Program-made: the position numbers and the translations under genes | Shown here: positions 1 to 6,758 of the stretch, in pieces | Layout of the letters: the number at the start of each line of letters is the position of its first letter | Numbering within the stretch: position 1 is the first letter of the stretch | Source: SZUA-430 sp964483585 | Lineage (GTDB): Bacteria; Pseudomonadota; Alphaproteobacteria; Micropepsales; Micropepsaceae | Length of the DNA: 12,241 bases | NCBI GenBank assembly: GCA_964483585.1 | Contig: CAZABH010000054.1 | Coordinates: 1-12,241 of the forward strand | Direction of reading: 5' to 3' | The notes under the pieces: generated by a model | What the model saw: the letters and a program-made list of their open reading frames with translations, nothing else | The model's database searches: none | Told to the model about the DNA's origin: nothing

Positions 1-51
1 GAGGGCGGTCGCACCGTCGGTTCGGGCGTCGTCGTCAAGATCACGAAGTAA
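1..51 (+). CDS. tuf: Elongation factor Tu, C-terminal end only (partial)
   Basis: The first 16 codons in frame 1 read EGGRTVGSGVVVKITK and then TAA. The segment EGGRTVGSGVV is the invariant end of domain 3 of EF-Tu, the GTPase that carries aminoacyl-tRNA to the ribosomal A site. The rest of the gene lies before the window. Its place 31 bases ahead of rpsJ matches the usual str block (rpsL-rpsG-fusA-tuf) running into the S10 block. The terminal ITK replaces the more common IIE-like ending, which is a minor variation. The identification is secure despite the short stretch because this C-terminus is so conserved. Confidence 0.93.
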   Translation, partial: EGGRTVGSGVVVKITK

Positions 52-82
52 CGCGAGAAGGTTGGGAAACAGGAACGGGCCC

Positions 83-394
83 ATGCAAAGCCAAAATATC
101 CGCATCAGGCTGAAGGCTTATGATCATCGCGTGCTCGATGTATCGACGCGCGAGATCGTGAACACAGCCAAGCGCACGGGCGCCCGCGTCCGGGGCCCGA
201 TCCCGCTTCCGAACCGGATCGAGAAGTTCACCGTCAACCGCTCGCCGCACGTCGACAAGAAGAGCCGCGAGCAGTTCGAGATCCGTACCCACAAGCGGCT
301 CCTCGACATCATTGACCCGACACCGCAGACAGTTGACGCGCTCATGAAGCTCGACCTCGCGGCGGGCGTGAGCGTCGAGATCAAGCTGCAGTAA
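83..394 (+). CDS. rpsJ: 30S ribosomal protein S10 (NusE)
   Basis: A 103-residue protein, the normal length for S10, which sits in the head of the 30S subunit and also, as NusE, pairs with NusB in rRNA antitermination. It opens MQSQNIRIRLKAYDHRVLD and carries the long extended loop around residues 38-62 (PIPLPNRIEKFTVNRSPHVD), followed by REQFEIRTHKRLLDI, all family hallmarks. An in-frame TTG lies upstream at 62, but the ATG at 83 is preferred because AGGAACGG sits 5 bases or so upstream (71-78) and the protein then begins exactly where family members do. No promoter is visible in the 31 bases after tuf, so it is probably read from the str transcript. Confidence 0.98.
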   Translation: MQSQNIRIRLKAYDHRVLDVSTREIVNTAKRTGARVRGPIPLPNRIEKFTVNRSPHVDKKSREQFEIRTHKRLLDIIDPTPQTVDALMKLDLAAGVSVEIKLQ

Positions 395-416
395 CGAACG
401 AGAGAAGGCGCGTGCC

Positions 417-1112
417 ATGCGCACAGGTGTGATCACACAGAAAGTAGGCATGATGCGGCTGTTCACAGAGGACGGCCGCCATGTCCCCGTGACGGTTCTC
501 AAGCTCGATGGCTGTCAGGTCGTCGCGCAGCGAACCGTCGAGAAGGACGGCTATACGGCGGTCCAGCTCGGCGCCGGCCTTGCAAAGGTCAAACGTCAGA
601 CCAAAGCGGATCGTGGACATTTCGCGAAGGCGCAGGTCGAGCCAAAGCGCAAGCTGGCCGAGTTTCGCGTCAGTCCCGAAAACATGGTGGCTGTCGGTGA
701 TTTCATCACCGCCGATCACTTCGTGCCGGGTCAGATGGTCGATGTCTCGGGCATCACCGTGGGCAAGGGCTTTGCGGGCGTGATGAAGCGTCACAATTTC
801 AGCGGCCTCGAGGCATCGCACGGCGTTTCGATCTCGCACCGGTCGCACGGTTCGACCGGCAACCGCCAGGATCCTGGTCGCACGTTCAAGAACAAGAAGA
901 TGGCCGGTCACATGGGACAGGTTCTTGTCACGACACAGAATATGGAAGTTGCCAAGGTCGACATCGAACGCGGGCTGATCATGATCAAGGGCGGCGTCCC
1001 GGGTGCCAAGGGAAGCTGGGTGATGGTGCGCGACGCGGTTAAGCGCCCGCTGCACAAGGACGCCCCCAAGCCTGCGGCCGTGAAGAAGCCTGAAGCGGCA
1101 ACGGCGGCGTGA
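417..1112 (+). CDS. rplC: 50S ribosomal protein L3
   Basis: A 231-residue L3, an early-assembly 23S rRNA-binding protein whose long loop reaches toward the peptidyl transferase centre. The start MRTGVITQKVGMMRLF is the alphaproteobacterial form. The central loop includes SHRSHGSTGNRQDPGRTF (about residues 140-157). Gln151 in GNRQDPG corresponds to the glutamine methylated by PrmB in E. coli. Residues 214 to 231 form a Lys/Ala/Pro-rich tail ending EAATAA, beyond the conserved core. The gene starts 22 bases after rpsJ with GAGAAGG (402-408) as ribosome-binding site. Confidence 0.98.
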   Translation: MRTGVITQKVGMMRLFTEDGRHVPVTVLKLDGCQVVAQRTVEKDGYTAVQLGAGLAKVKRQTKADRGHFAKAQVEPKRKLAEFRVSPENMVAVGDFITADHFVPGQMVDVSGITVGKGFAGVMKRHNFSGLEASHGVSISHRSHGSTGNRQDPGRTFKNKKMAGHMGQVLVTTQNMEVAKVDIERGLIMIKGGVPGAKGSWVMVRDAVKRPLHKDAPKPAAVKKPEAATAA

Positions 1113-1116
1113 GGAG
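1111..1116 (+). promoter_or_regulatory. Ribosome-binding site fixing the rplD start
   Basis: GAGGAG lies 10 bases before the ATG at 1127 and overlaps the rplC stop codon region (TGA at 1110-1112). It supports the ATG at 1127 over the upstream in-frame GTG at 1109, which has no comparable site. Confidence 0.75.
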
Positions 1117-1126
1117 CAATCAAGCC

Positions 1127-1747
1127 ATGAAACTCAAGGTTACAACGCTTGATGCCGGAGATGCCGGCGAAGTCAGCCTCAGCGACGAGGTCTTCGGTGT
1201 CACGCCCCGCGCTGATATTCTCGCGCGGGTGGTTCAGTGGCAGGAGAATCGTCGCCACAAGGGACAGCATCGCACGCTGACCCGTCGCGAGATCGATCGC
1301 ACGACCAAGAAGATGTACAAGCAAAAGGGCACCGGTCAGGCCCGTCATGGTGCGCAGTCCGTTGCCCAGTTCCGTGGCGGCGCGAAGGCCATGGGGCCGG
1401 TGCTTCGCTCGCGCGAAACAGATCTTCCCAAGAAGGTCCGCGCGCTGGGTCTGAGAATGGCTCTGTCGTCGAAGCGGGCGAAAGGTGATCTGATCGTCCT
1501 CGACGTCGCCACAGCTTCAGACGCCAAGACCAAGAAGATGGCCGCGGCGTTTGGCAAGTTGGGCCTGAAATCAGCGGTCATTGTTGACGGACCCGCTTTT
1601 GACACCGGCTTCGAGCGCGCGGCGCGCAACATTCCGCAGATCGATCTCCTGCCTGTTCAGGGGATCAACGTGCTCGATGTGCTGCGTCGCGAGAAGCTTG
1701 TACTCACGAAGGCCGCGCTGGCCGCACTTGAGGAGCGCCTGAAATGA
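1127..1747 (+). CDS. rplD: 50S ribosomal protein L4
   Basis: A 206-residue L4, which binds domain I of 23S rRNA and whose loop lines the exit tunnel constriction with L22. The tunnel loop is seen at about residues 40-95, with KKMYKQKGTGQARHGAQS and QFRGGAKAMGP. The frame is open from a GTG at 1109, but the ATG at 1127 is chosen because GAGGAG at 1111-1116 is well placed for it and MKLKVTTLDAG matches the family N-terminus. In E. coli, L4 also represses its own S10 operon through a long leader; nothing of that size exists here. The stop overlaps the rplW start as ATGA, so the two are likely coupled in translation. Confidence 0.97.
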   Translation: MKLKVTTLDAGDAGEVSLSDEVFGVTPRADILARVVQWQENRRHKGQHRTLTRREIDRTTKKMYKQKGTGQARHGAQSVAQFRGGAKAMGPVLRSRETDLPKKVRALGLRMALSSKRAKGDLIVLDVATASDAKTKKMAAAFGKLGLKSAVIVDGPAFDTGFERAARNIPQIDLLPVQGINVLDVLRREKLVLTKAALAALEERLK

Positions 1748-2037
1748 GTCAGGTTCAGAATTACGCGACCATCATTGCCCCTGTGATTACCGAAAAGTCG
1801 ACCAAGCTCTCAGAGAGCAACCAGGTGGTTTTTCGGGTTCCCGGCACGGCAACGAAGCCGCAGATCAAGAAGGCAGTGGAAGAGCTGTTCAAGGTCAAGG
1901 TCAAGGCGGTGAACACCTTGGTCACGAAGGGCAAGAAGAAGCTTTTCCGCGGTCGGCCCGGCGCGCGCAGCGACGTCAAGAAGGCGATCGTAACGCTCGA
2001 AGCCGGCAACACAATCGACGTCACGACGGGTCTCTGA
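1744..2037 (+). CDS. rplW: 50S ribosomal protein L23
   Basis: A 97-residue L23, the usual alphaproteobacterial length. It sits at the rim of the polypeptide exit and is the docking point for trigger factor, SRP and the Sec translocon. The N-terminal IIAPVITEKSTKLSE carries Glu17, equivalent to the exposed glutamate that trigger factor contacts in E. coli. The extended loop includes VTKGKKKLFRGRPGARSD (about residues 60-77), which threads into the tunnel wall. The start codon overlaps the rplD stop (ATGA), with its Shine-Dalgarno GAGGAGCG (1732-1739) inside the end of rplD. Confidence 0.97.
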   Translation: MSQVQNYATIIAPVITEKSTKLSESNQVVFRVPGTATKPQIKKAVEELFKVKVKAVNTLVTKGKKKLFRGRPGARSDVKKAIVTLEAGNTIDVTTGL

Positions 2038-2048
2038 GGTAAGATATC

Positions 2049-2882
2049 ATGGCATTGAAGACATTCAGGCCCACGACGCCGTCGACCCGCCAGCTGGTGC
2101 TGGTCGATCGCAGCCACCTCCACAAGGGGCGCCCCCTCAAGGCGCTGACAGAGCCGCAGCACTCGACCGGCGGGCGCAACAGCGATGGTCGCGTGACCTC
2201 ACGCTGGCGCGGTGGCGGACACAAGAAGCTGTATCGCGTCATTGATTTCAAGCGTCGCAAGTTCGACATGGAAGGTACGGTTGAGCGCCTGGAGTATGAT
2301 CCCAACCGCTCGGCGTTCATCGCTTTGGTGAAGTACCCGGACGGCGAGATGGCTTATATTCTTGCACCGCAGCGTCTGTCCGCTGGCGACAAGGTCGTGG
2401 CAAGCGCGAAGGCGGACGTGAAGCCGGGCAACGCCATGCCCCTCGCGGCAATGCCTGTCGGTACGATCGTGCACAACATCGAGTTCAAGGCTGGTGGCGG
2501 CGGGAAGATCGCGCGTTCGGCTGGCACCTATGCGCAGTTCGTGGGCCGTGACCAGGGCTATGCGATTTTGAGGCTTAACTCGGGCGAGACCCGCAAGGTG
2601 CGCCTCGAGTGCATGGCAACCGTTGGTGCGGTGTCGAACCCTGACCACATGAATGTTGTGATCGGTAAAGCCGGTCGAAACGTTTGGAAGGGTTGGCGTC
2701 CTGCGGTCCGCGGCACTGCAATGAACCCGATCGACCACCCACACGGTGGTGGTGAGGGTCGCACCAAGGGTGGTCGCCATCCAGTGACCCCGTGGGGCAA
2801 GGGAACCAAGGGCAACAAGACGCGCACCAACAAGCGCACGTCGAAACTCATCGTGACCAGCCGTCACGTGAAGAAGGTTTAA
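2049..2882 (+). CDS. rplB: 50S ribosomal protein L2
   Basis: A 277-residue L2, full length. L2 is needed for subunit association and peptidyl transferase activity. The C-terminal segment MNPIDHPHGGGEGRTKGG (about residues 225-242) contains the conserved histidines; the E. coli equivalent, His229, is functionally critical. The N-terminal LKTFRPTTPSTRQLV and the SH3/OB core segments such as AGGGGKIARSAGTYAQ are also present. A GAGGTAAG site at 2036-2043 precedes the ATG by 5 bases. The ending RTSKLIVTSRHVKKV is slightly longer than the E. coli one but normal for the class. Confidence 0.98.
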   Translation: MALKTFRPTTPSTRQLVLVDRSHLHKGRPLKALTEPQHSTGGRNSDGRVTSRWRGGGHKKLYRVIDFKRRKFDMEGTVERLEYDPNRSAFIALVKYPDGEMAYILAPQRLSAGDKVVASAKADVKPGNAMPLAAMPVGTIVHNIEFKAGGGGKIARSAGTYAQFVGRDQGYAILRLNSGETRKVRLECMATVGAVSNPDHMNVVIGKAGRNVWKGWRPAVRGTAMNPIDHPHGGGEGRTKGGRHPVTPWGKGTKGNKTRTNKRTSKLIVTSRHVKKV

Positions 2883-2887
2883 GGCGC

Positions 2888-3169
2888 ATGGCACGTTCAG
2901 TCTGGAAGGGACCATTCGTTGACGGCTATCTGCTGAAGAAGGCAGAAGCTGTGCAGAAGTCCGGCCGCCGCGAAGTGGTGAAGATCTGGAGCCGTCGCTC
3001 CACGATCCTGCCACAGTTCGTGGGCATCACCTTCGGCGTCTACAATGGCCAGAAGCACATACCCGTGCTGGTCACCGAGGAAATGGTGGGTCACAAGTTC
3101 GGCGAGTTTTCGCCGACGCGCACCTTCCACGGTCACACCGCGGCGGACAAGAAAGCAAAGAGATCCTGA
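2888..3169 (+). CDS. rpsS: 30S ribosomal protein S19
   Basis: A 93-residue S19, which pairs with S13 in the 30S head near the A site. It opens MARSVWKGPFVDGYLLKKAE and contains WSRRSTILPQFVGITFGVYNG and the C-terminal HKFGEFSPTRTFHGH, all typical. The frame is open further upstream inside rplB, but the ATG at 2888 is the family start. The preceding AAGG is weak and close, and the gene follows the rplB stop by only 5 bases, so initiation probably depends on ribosomes finishing rplB. Its stop overlaps the next start as TGATG. Confidence 0.97.
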   Translation: MARSVWKGPFVDGYLLKKAEAVQKSGRREVVKIWSRRSTILPQFVGITFGVYNGQKHIPVLVTEEMVGHKFGEFSPTRTFHGHTAADKKAKRS

Positions 3170-3609
3170 TGAGCAAGCCAAAGAGAGAGCGTTCGCTCGC
3201 GGACAACGAAACGAGGGCAGTGGGCCGCATGGTTCGCAGCTCGCAGTACAAGCTGAACCTTGTCGTCGAAAGCATTCGCGGCAAGTCGGTCAACCAAGCC
3301 ATGGCTGACCTCGAGTTCAGCCCCAAGCGAATAGCCAATGAAGTCAAGAAGGTTCTCTGGTCAGCCATCCAGAACGCCGAGAACAATCACAATCTTGATG
3401 TCGATGACTTGGTCGTGGCGCAGGCCTGGACTGGCAAGAACATGGTGTTGAAGCGCTTTCATGCGCGCGCCCGCGGTCGTGGCGCCCGCATCGTGAAGCC
3501 CTTCAGCGAACTCACCATCGTCGTGCGCGAGCAGCCGAAGGAAGAGACGAAGGCAAAAGGCAAAGGCAAGCGCGGCAGCAAGCCGGCGGCGAAGAAGGAA
3601 GCAGCCTAA
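3169..3609 (+). CDS. rplV: 50S ribosomal protein L22 with basic C-terminal tail
   Basis: A 146-residue L22, about 20 residues longer than most alphaproteobacterial forms. L22 binds 23S rRNA early, and its beta-hairpin (about residues 83-104, including GKNMVLKRFHARARGRGAR) lines the exit tunnel at the macrolide constriction. ENNHNLDVDDLVVA at about 71-84 is a class signature. The conserved core ends near ELTIVVRE (residue 121). After that comes a Lys/Glu/Ala-rich tail containing KAKGKGKRGSKPAAKKEAA. The start overlaps the rpsS stop and the stop overlaps the rpsC start (TAATG), so all three are likely coupled. Confidence 0.97.
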   Translation: MSKPKRERSLADNETRAVGRMVRSSQYKLNLVVESIRGKSVNQAMADLEFSPKRIANEVKKVLWSAIQNAENNHNLDVDDLVVAQAWTGKNMVLKRFHARARGRGARIVKPFSELTIVVREQPKEETKAKGKGKRGSKPAAKKEAA

Positions 3610-4337
3610 TGGGTCAGAAAGTCAATCCCGTCGGCCTCAGGCTGGGCATCAACCGCACGTGGGATTCCCGCTGGTTTGCCGATCGTCGCGAGTATGGCCA
3701 GTTGTTGCACGAGGACCTGAAGATCCGCGAGTACCTGCTCGACAAGCTCAAGCAGGCCGGCGTTGCACGTATCATCATCGAGCGTCCGCACAAAAAATGC
3801 CGCGTGACGATCCATTCGGCCCGCCCGGGCGTTGTGATCGGCAAGAAGGGTGCTGACATCGAGAAACTCAAGTCGGACCTCGGCAAGTTCACCAAGAGCG
3901 AAGTGCACTTGAACATTGTCGAGATCCGGAAGCCTGAAGTTGATGCGCACCTTATCGCCGAGAGCATCGCCCAGCAGCTCGAGCGCCGCGTGTCTTTCCG
4001 CCGTGCCATGAAGCGTGCGGTGCAGTCGGCACTGAAGCTGGGTGCACTTGGCATTCGTATCAACTGCGGCGGCCGTCTGGGCGGCGCAGAAATCGCCCGT
4101 GTCGAGTGGTACCGCGAAGGTCGCGTGCCTCTGCACACGCTGCGCGCGGACGTCGACTTTGCTGTTGCTACGGCCAAGACGGCCTACGGAACTTGCGGTG
4201 TCAAGGTTTGGGTGTTCAAGGGTGAAATCCTCGAGCACGACCCGATGGCGCAGGACAAGCGTCTCAACGAATCGAACGAGCCCGCTGGCAGCAAGCGTCC
4301 TGTGACGCCCACGCCCGCTCCGGCGCCGGCCGAATAG
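3609..4337 (+). CDS. rpsC: 30S ribosomal protein S3
   Basis: A 242-residue S3, part of the mRNA entry tunnel. The N-terminal KH type II domain carries the GXXG loop in VVIGKKGADIEKL (about residues 75-87). The C-terminal domain includes the entry-tunnel basic residues in FRRAMKRAV (Arg131, Arg132 and Lys135, the positions linked to mRNA helicase activity in E. coli) and RINCGGRLGGAEIARVEWYR. The end, from about residue 218, is a Pro/Ala-rich, probably disordered tail. The start overlaps the rplV stop as TAATG. Confidence 0.98.
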   Translation: MGQKVNPVGLRLGINRTWDSRWFADRREYGQLLHEDLKIREYLLDKLKQAGVARIIIERPHKKCRVTIHSARPGVVIGKKGADIEKLKSDLGKFTKSEVHLNIVEIRKPEVDAHLIAESIAQQLERRVSFRRAMKRAVQSALKLGALGIRINCGGRLGGAEIARVEWYREGRVPLHTLRADVDFAVATAKTAYGTCGVKVWVFKGEILEHDPMAQDKRLNESNEPAGSKRPVTPTPAPAPAE

Positions 4338-4369
4338 GACACGGGCCAACAGGGAATCGGATAAAAACA

Positions 4370-4789
4370 ATGCTGCAACCGAAACGGACCAAGTTCCGCA
4401 AGCAATTCAAGGGCCGTATCCACGGCAAGGCGACGTCGGCGACAACGCTCGACTACGGTGAGTTCGGGTTGAAGGCACTCGAGCCGGAGCGCATCACCGC
4501 GCGCCAGATCGAAGCTGCCCGCCGCGCCATCACGCGCGCGATGAAGCGCCAGGGTCGGGTGTGGATCCGCATGTTCCCGGACATTCCGGTATCCAAGAAG
4601 CCGGCCGAAGTTCGCATGGGTTCGGGTAAGGGTGCGCCTGAATACTGGGCCTGCCGCGTGAAACCGGGTCGTATCCTGTTCGAACTGGACGGCGTGAAGT
4701 CGGACATTGCCCGCGAGGCCCTTTCGTTGGCCGCGGCCAAGCTGCCGATCCGGACCAAGTTCGTCACCCGCCTCGGCCATACCGATTAG
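4370..4789 (+). CDS. rplP: 50S ribosomal protein L16
   Basis: A 139-residue L16, which organises the A-site tRNA region of the 50S subunit. It opens MLQPKRTKFRKQFKGR and contains RQIEAARRAITRAMKRQG, WIRMFPDIPVSKKPAEVRMG and GKGAPEYWACRVKPGRILFE. Arg82 in EVRMGSGKG corresponds to the arginine hydroxylated by YcfD in E. coli. The 32-base gap after rpsC holds a short AT-rich stretch and AGGGAAT (4351-4357) as ribosome-binding site; no clear promoter was found there. Confidence 0.98.
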   Translation: MLQPKRTKFRKQFKGRIHGKATSATTLDYGEFGLKALEPERITARQIEAARRAITRAMKRQGRVWIRMFPDIPVSKKPAEVRMGSGKGAPEYWACRVKPGRILFELDGVKSDIAREALSLAAAKLPIRTKFVTRLGHTD

Positions 4790-4796
4790 GTGCAAC

Positions 4797-5006
4797 ATGA
4801 AATCGCAGGCAACGGAATTCCGAAACATGAACGCAGACCAGCTCAAGGACGAGCTGGTCAAGCTCCGCAAGGAGCAGTTCAACATGCGCTTCCAAAAGGC
4901 GACGGGGCAGCTCGAGAAGACGGCGCGCATTCGCACTGTCCGCCGCTCCATCGCGCGTATCAACACGATCCTGGGTGAAAAAGCCCAGTCCTCCAAGAAG
5001 GCCTGA
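4797..5006 (+). CDS. rpmC: 50S ribosomal protein L29
   Basis: A 69-residue L29, a two-helix coiled-coil protein next to L23 at the tunnel exit. LKDELVKLRKEQFNMRFQKATGQL and the helix-2 segment RIRTVRRSIARINTIL are the family core. The frame continues upstream into rplP; the ATG at 4797 is chosen because AGGTG (4788-4792) lies 4-5 bases before it and because relatives begin MK before the conserved DELKDEL stretch. A second Met at residue 11 (4827) is possible but lacks a good site. It is 7 bases after rplP and closes the S10 block. Confidence 0.95.
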   Translation: MKSQATEFRNMNADQLKDELVKLRKEQFNMRFQKATGQLEKTARIRTVRRSIARINTILGEKAQSSKKA

Positions 5007-5021
5007 GGGCAGGGACCAACG

Positions 5022-5270
5022 ATGCCGAAAAGAATTCTCCAGGGCACTGTCGTCAGTGACAAGAACGCAAAGACGGTTGTGGTCAGCGTCGAACGCCGCT
5101 TTACCCATCCGATGCTGGGCAAGACCATTCGTCAGTCAAAGCGCTACCACGCGCATGACGAGCAGGGAAAGTTCAAGGCTGGCGACACGGTTCGCATTCA
5201 AGAATGCAGGCCGCTGTCCCGTCTGAAGCGGTGGGAAGTGCTCTACGACGTGCCGGCGACAAAGGCTTGA
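5022..5270 (+). CDS. rpsQ: 30S ribosomal protein S17
   Basis: An 82-residue S17, an OB-fold primary 16S rRNA-binding protein of the 30S body. MPKRILQGTVVSDKNAKTVV, the extended loop HPMLGKTIRQSKRYHAHDE (about residues 29-47) and the ending CRPLSRLKRWEVLYDV are all characteristic. The ribosome-binding site is AGGG at 5011-5014, 7 bases before the ATG. It is the first gene of the spc block, only 15 bases from rpmC with no visible promoter or terminator between, so S10 and spc are probably one transcript here. Confidence 0.97.
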   Translation: MPKRILQGTVVSDKNAKTVVVSVERRFTHPMLGKTIRQSKRYHAHDEQGKFKAGDTVRIQECRPLSRLKRWEVLYDVPATKA

Positions 5271-5289
5271 GAGACAAGGGCAGTTTGCC

Positions 5290-5658
5290 ATGATCCAGAT
5301 GACAACAAATCTTGACGTTGCCGACAATTCAGGCGCGCGGCGCGTCATGTGCATCAAGGTGCTTGGTGGCGCGCAGCGCCGCTATGCATCTGTAGGCGAC
5401 ATCATTGTGGTGTCGATCAAGGAAGCCATTCCCCGCGGCAAGGTGAAGAAAGGCGACGTCATGAAGGCCGTCGTCGTTCGCACGGCCAAGGAAGTGCGCC
5501 GCCCGGATGGCTCCTGCATCCGTTTCGACCGCAACGCGGCAGTTCTCATCAACAACCAGGGCGAGCCCGTGGGCACGCGCATCTTCGGGCCGGTCACGCG
5601 CGAACTACGAGCGCGCAACCACATGAAGATCGTCTCGCTCGCGCCGGAGGTGCTGTAG
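5290..5658 (+). CDS. rplN: 50S ribosomal protein L14
   Basis: A 122-residue L14, exactly the family length. It sits at the subunit interface in bridge B8 and receives the silencing factor RsfS. MIQMTTNLDVADNSGARRVM, GDIIVVSIKEAIPRGKVKKG and the ending RNHMKIVSLAPEVL are diagnostic. AAGGGCAG (5277-5284) serves as ribosome-binding site. Its stop is two bases before the rplX ATG, and the rplX ribosome-binding site lies inside the last codons of this gene. Confidence 0.98.
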   Translation: MIQMTTNLDVADNSGARRVMCIKVLGGAQRRYASVGDIIVVSIKEAIPRGKVKKGDVMKAVVVRTAKEVRRPDGSCIRFDRNAAVLINNQGEPVGTRIFGPVTRELRARNHMKIVSLAPEVL

Positions 5659-5660
5659 TC

Positions 5661-6008
5661 ATGCCAGCGAAGTTCAAGAAAGGTGATCGCGTCATGGTTG
5701 TTGCGGGCGAACAGCGCCCCCGCAAGGGCCAGGATGGCAAGAAGAAGCCCGTGGTTGGCCAGATCCTCAAGGTTTACCCCGACGAGGACCGCGTCCTCGT
5801 GTCCGGCGTGAACATGATCAAGCGTCACACCAAGCAATCCGCGCGCAGCCAAGGTGGTATCGTGACCAAGGAAGCGCCAGTTCACGTGTCCAATATCGCG
5901 CATGTCGACCCCAAGTCGGGTGAAGCTACGCGCATCGGATTCAAGACCCTGCAGGACGGCCGCAAGGTCCGTTATGCCAAGAAGTCCGGGGAAGTCATCG
6001 ATGTCTGA
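5661..6008 (+). CDS. rplX: 50S ribosomal protein L24 with insert in the KOW loop
   Basis: A 115-residue L24, about 10 longer than usual. L24 starts 50S assembly and lies beside the tunnel exit. MPAKFKKGDRVMVVAG opens the KOW fold, and GVNMIKRHTKQS, GGIVTKEAPVHVSNIAHVDP and RIGFKTLQDGRKVRYAKKSG complete the family pattern. Against E. coli L24, the segment after Gly16 (EQRPRKGQDGKKKPVVGQ in place of a GKDKGKRGK-type loop) carries about 10 extra residues. The frame is open upstream through rplN, but GGAGGTG (5647-5653) sets the ATG at 5661. The end overlaps rplE by 8 bases. Confidence 0.96.
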   Translation: MPAKFKKGDRVMVVAGEQRPRKGQDGKKKPVVGQILKVYPDEDRVLVSGVNMIKRHTKQSARSQGGIVTKEAPVHVSNIAHVDPKSGEATRIGFKTLQDGRKVRYAKKSGEVIDV

Positions 6009-6738
6009 AGACAAGAAGGAAACCAAGCCCAAGAAGGCGCCGAAGGCTGCCGGCGGTGGCGATGAGGCCAAGGCCGCGAAGGCCAAGGGTGAGAAGAAAG
6101 CAAAGAAGGGCGACGCCGTCCCCGAGGGTGCTGCCGCGAGCGGTCAGTCGGATTCGACTCGTTCCAAGGCCATCAAGCTGGCTGAGGGCGAGAAGTATGT
6201 GCCACGAGCCCGCAAGCGCTACGATGATGTCATCCGCAAGGCCCTCATGGATCAGTTCAAGTATGCGAACGCCATGCAGATCCCCAAGCTGGACAAGATC
6301 GTGATCAATATGGGCGTTGGCGAAACGACTGCCGACACCAAAAAGATCCAGTCGGCCGTCCGCGACCTGACGCTCATTGCAGGTCAGAAGCCGGTCATCA
6401 CCAAGGCACGGGTCGCCATCTCGAACTTCAAGGTGCGCGAGAACATGCCTCTGGGTGCGAAGGTCACGCTGCGCAAGGAGCGGATGTACGAGTTCCTGGA
6501 CCGTCTTGTCACAGTCGCACTGCCGCGCGTGAGAGATTTCCGTGGCGTCTCGCCCAAGAGCTTCGACGGCCGGGGCAACTACTCGATGGGTCTGAAGGAG
6601 CACATCGTGTTCCCGGAGATCGACTACGACAAGATCGACGCGGTCTGGGGCATGGACATCACCATCTGCACCACCGCCAGTACGGACGAGGAAGCCAAGG
6701 CATTGCTGTCAGGCTTCCAGGTCCCCTTCGCGAAATGA
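6001..6738 (+). CDS. rplE: 50S ribosomal protein L5 with long N-terminal extension
   Basis: A 245-residue L5, against about 180 normally. L5 binds 5S rRNA with L18 in the central protuberance and touches the P-site tRNA. The core begins around residue 61 (AEGEKYVPRARKRYDDVIRK) and shows KLDKIVINMGVGETTADTKK, ITKARVAISNFKVRENMPLG, VSPKSFDGRGNYSMGLKEH and WGMDITICTTASTDEEAKAL. The first 60 residues are Lys, Ala, Gly and Glu-rich low complexity (MSEDKKETKPKKAPKAAGGG onward) with no recognised domain. The ATG at 6001 overlaps the rplX stop; the frame is open to 5902, but no in-frame ATG lies between 6001 and the core, and the first later Met falls inside the core helix (residue 83). A GTG at residue 67 is a possible, poorer start. 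Confidence 0.95.
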   Translation: MSEDKKETKPKKAPKAAGGGDEAKAAKAKGEKKAKKGDAVPEGAAASGQSDSTRSKAIKLAEGEKYVPRARKRYDDVIRKALMDQFKYANAMQIPKLDKIVINMGVGETTADTKKIQSAVRDLTLIAGQKPVITKARVAISNFKVRENMPLGAKVTLRKERMYEFLDRLVTVALPRVRDFRGVSPKSFDGRGNYSMGLKEHIVFPEIDYDKIDAVWGMDITICTTASTDEEAKALLSGFQVPFAK

Positions 6739-6758
6739 TGTATCGGAAGTAGGAAGAC

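Noticed and set aside
2199..3014. A 271-codon minus-strand open frame opposite rplB and rpsS
   Set aside because: Explained by codon bias of the highly expressed plus-strand genes; the translation shows no domain.
4184..5128. A 314-codon open frame on the minus strand across rpsC, rplP, rpmC and rpsQ
   Set aside because: It is a shadow of GC-rich plus-strand genes with secure identities; it crosses four of them, has no recognisable product and no ribosome-binding context.
5349..5660. Upstream open extension of the rplX frame through rplN
   Set aside because: It would be a second frame inside the very conserved L14 gene; the strong GGAGGTG site and family alignment place the start at 5661.
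5902..6000. Further N-terminal extension of L5 upstream of 6001
   Set aside because: It lies wholly inside rplX in another frame, has Arg/Ser/Pro shadow-like composition, and the ATG at 6001 has the overlap geometry of a real junction.
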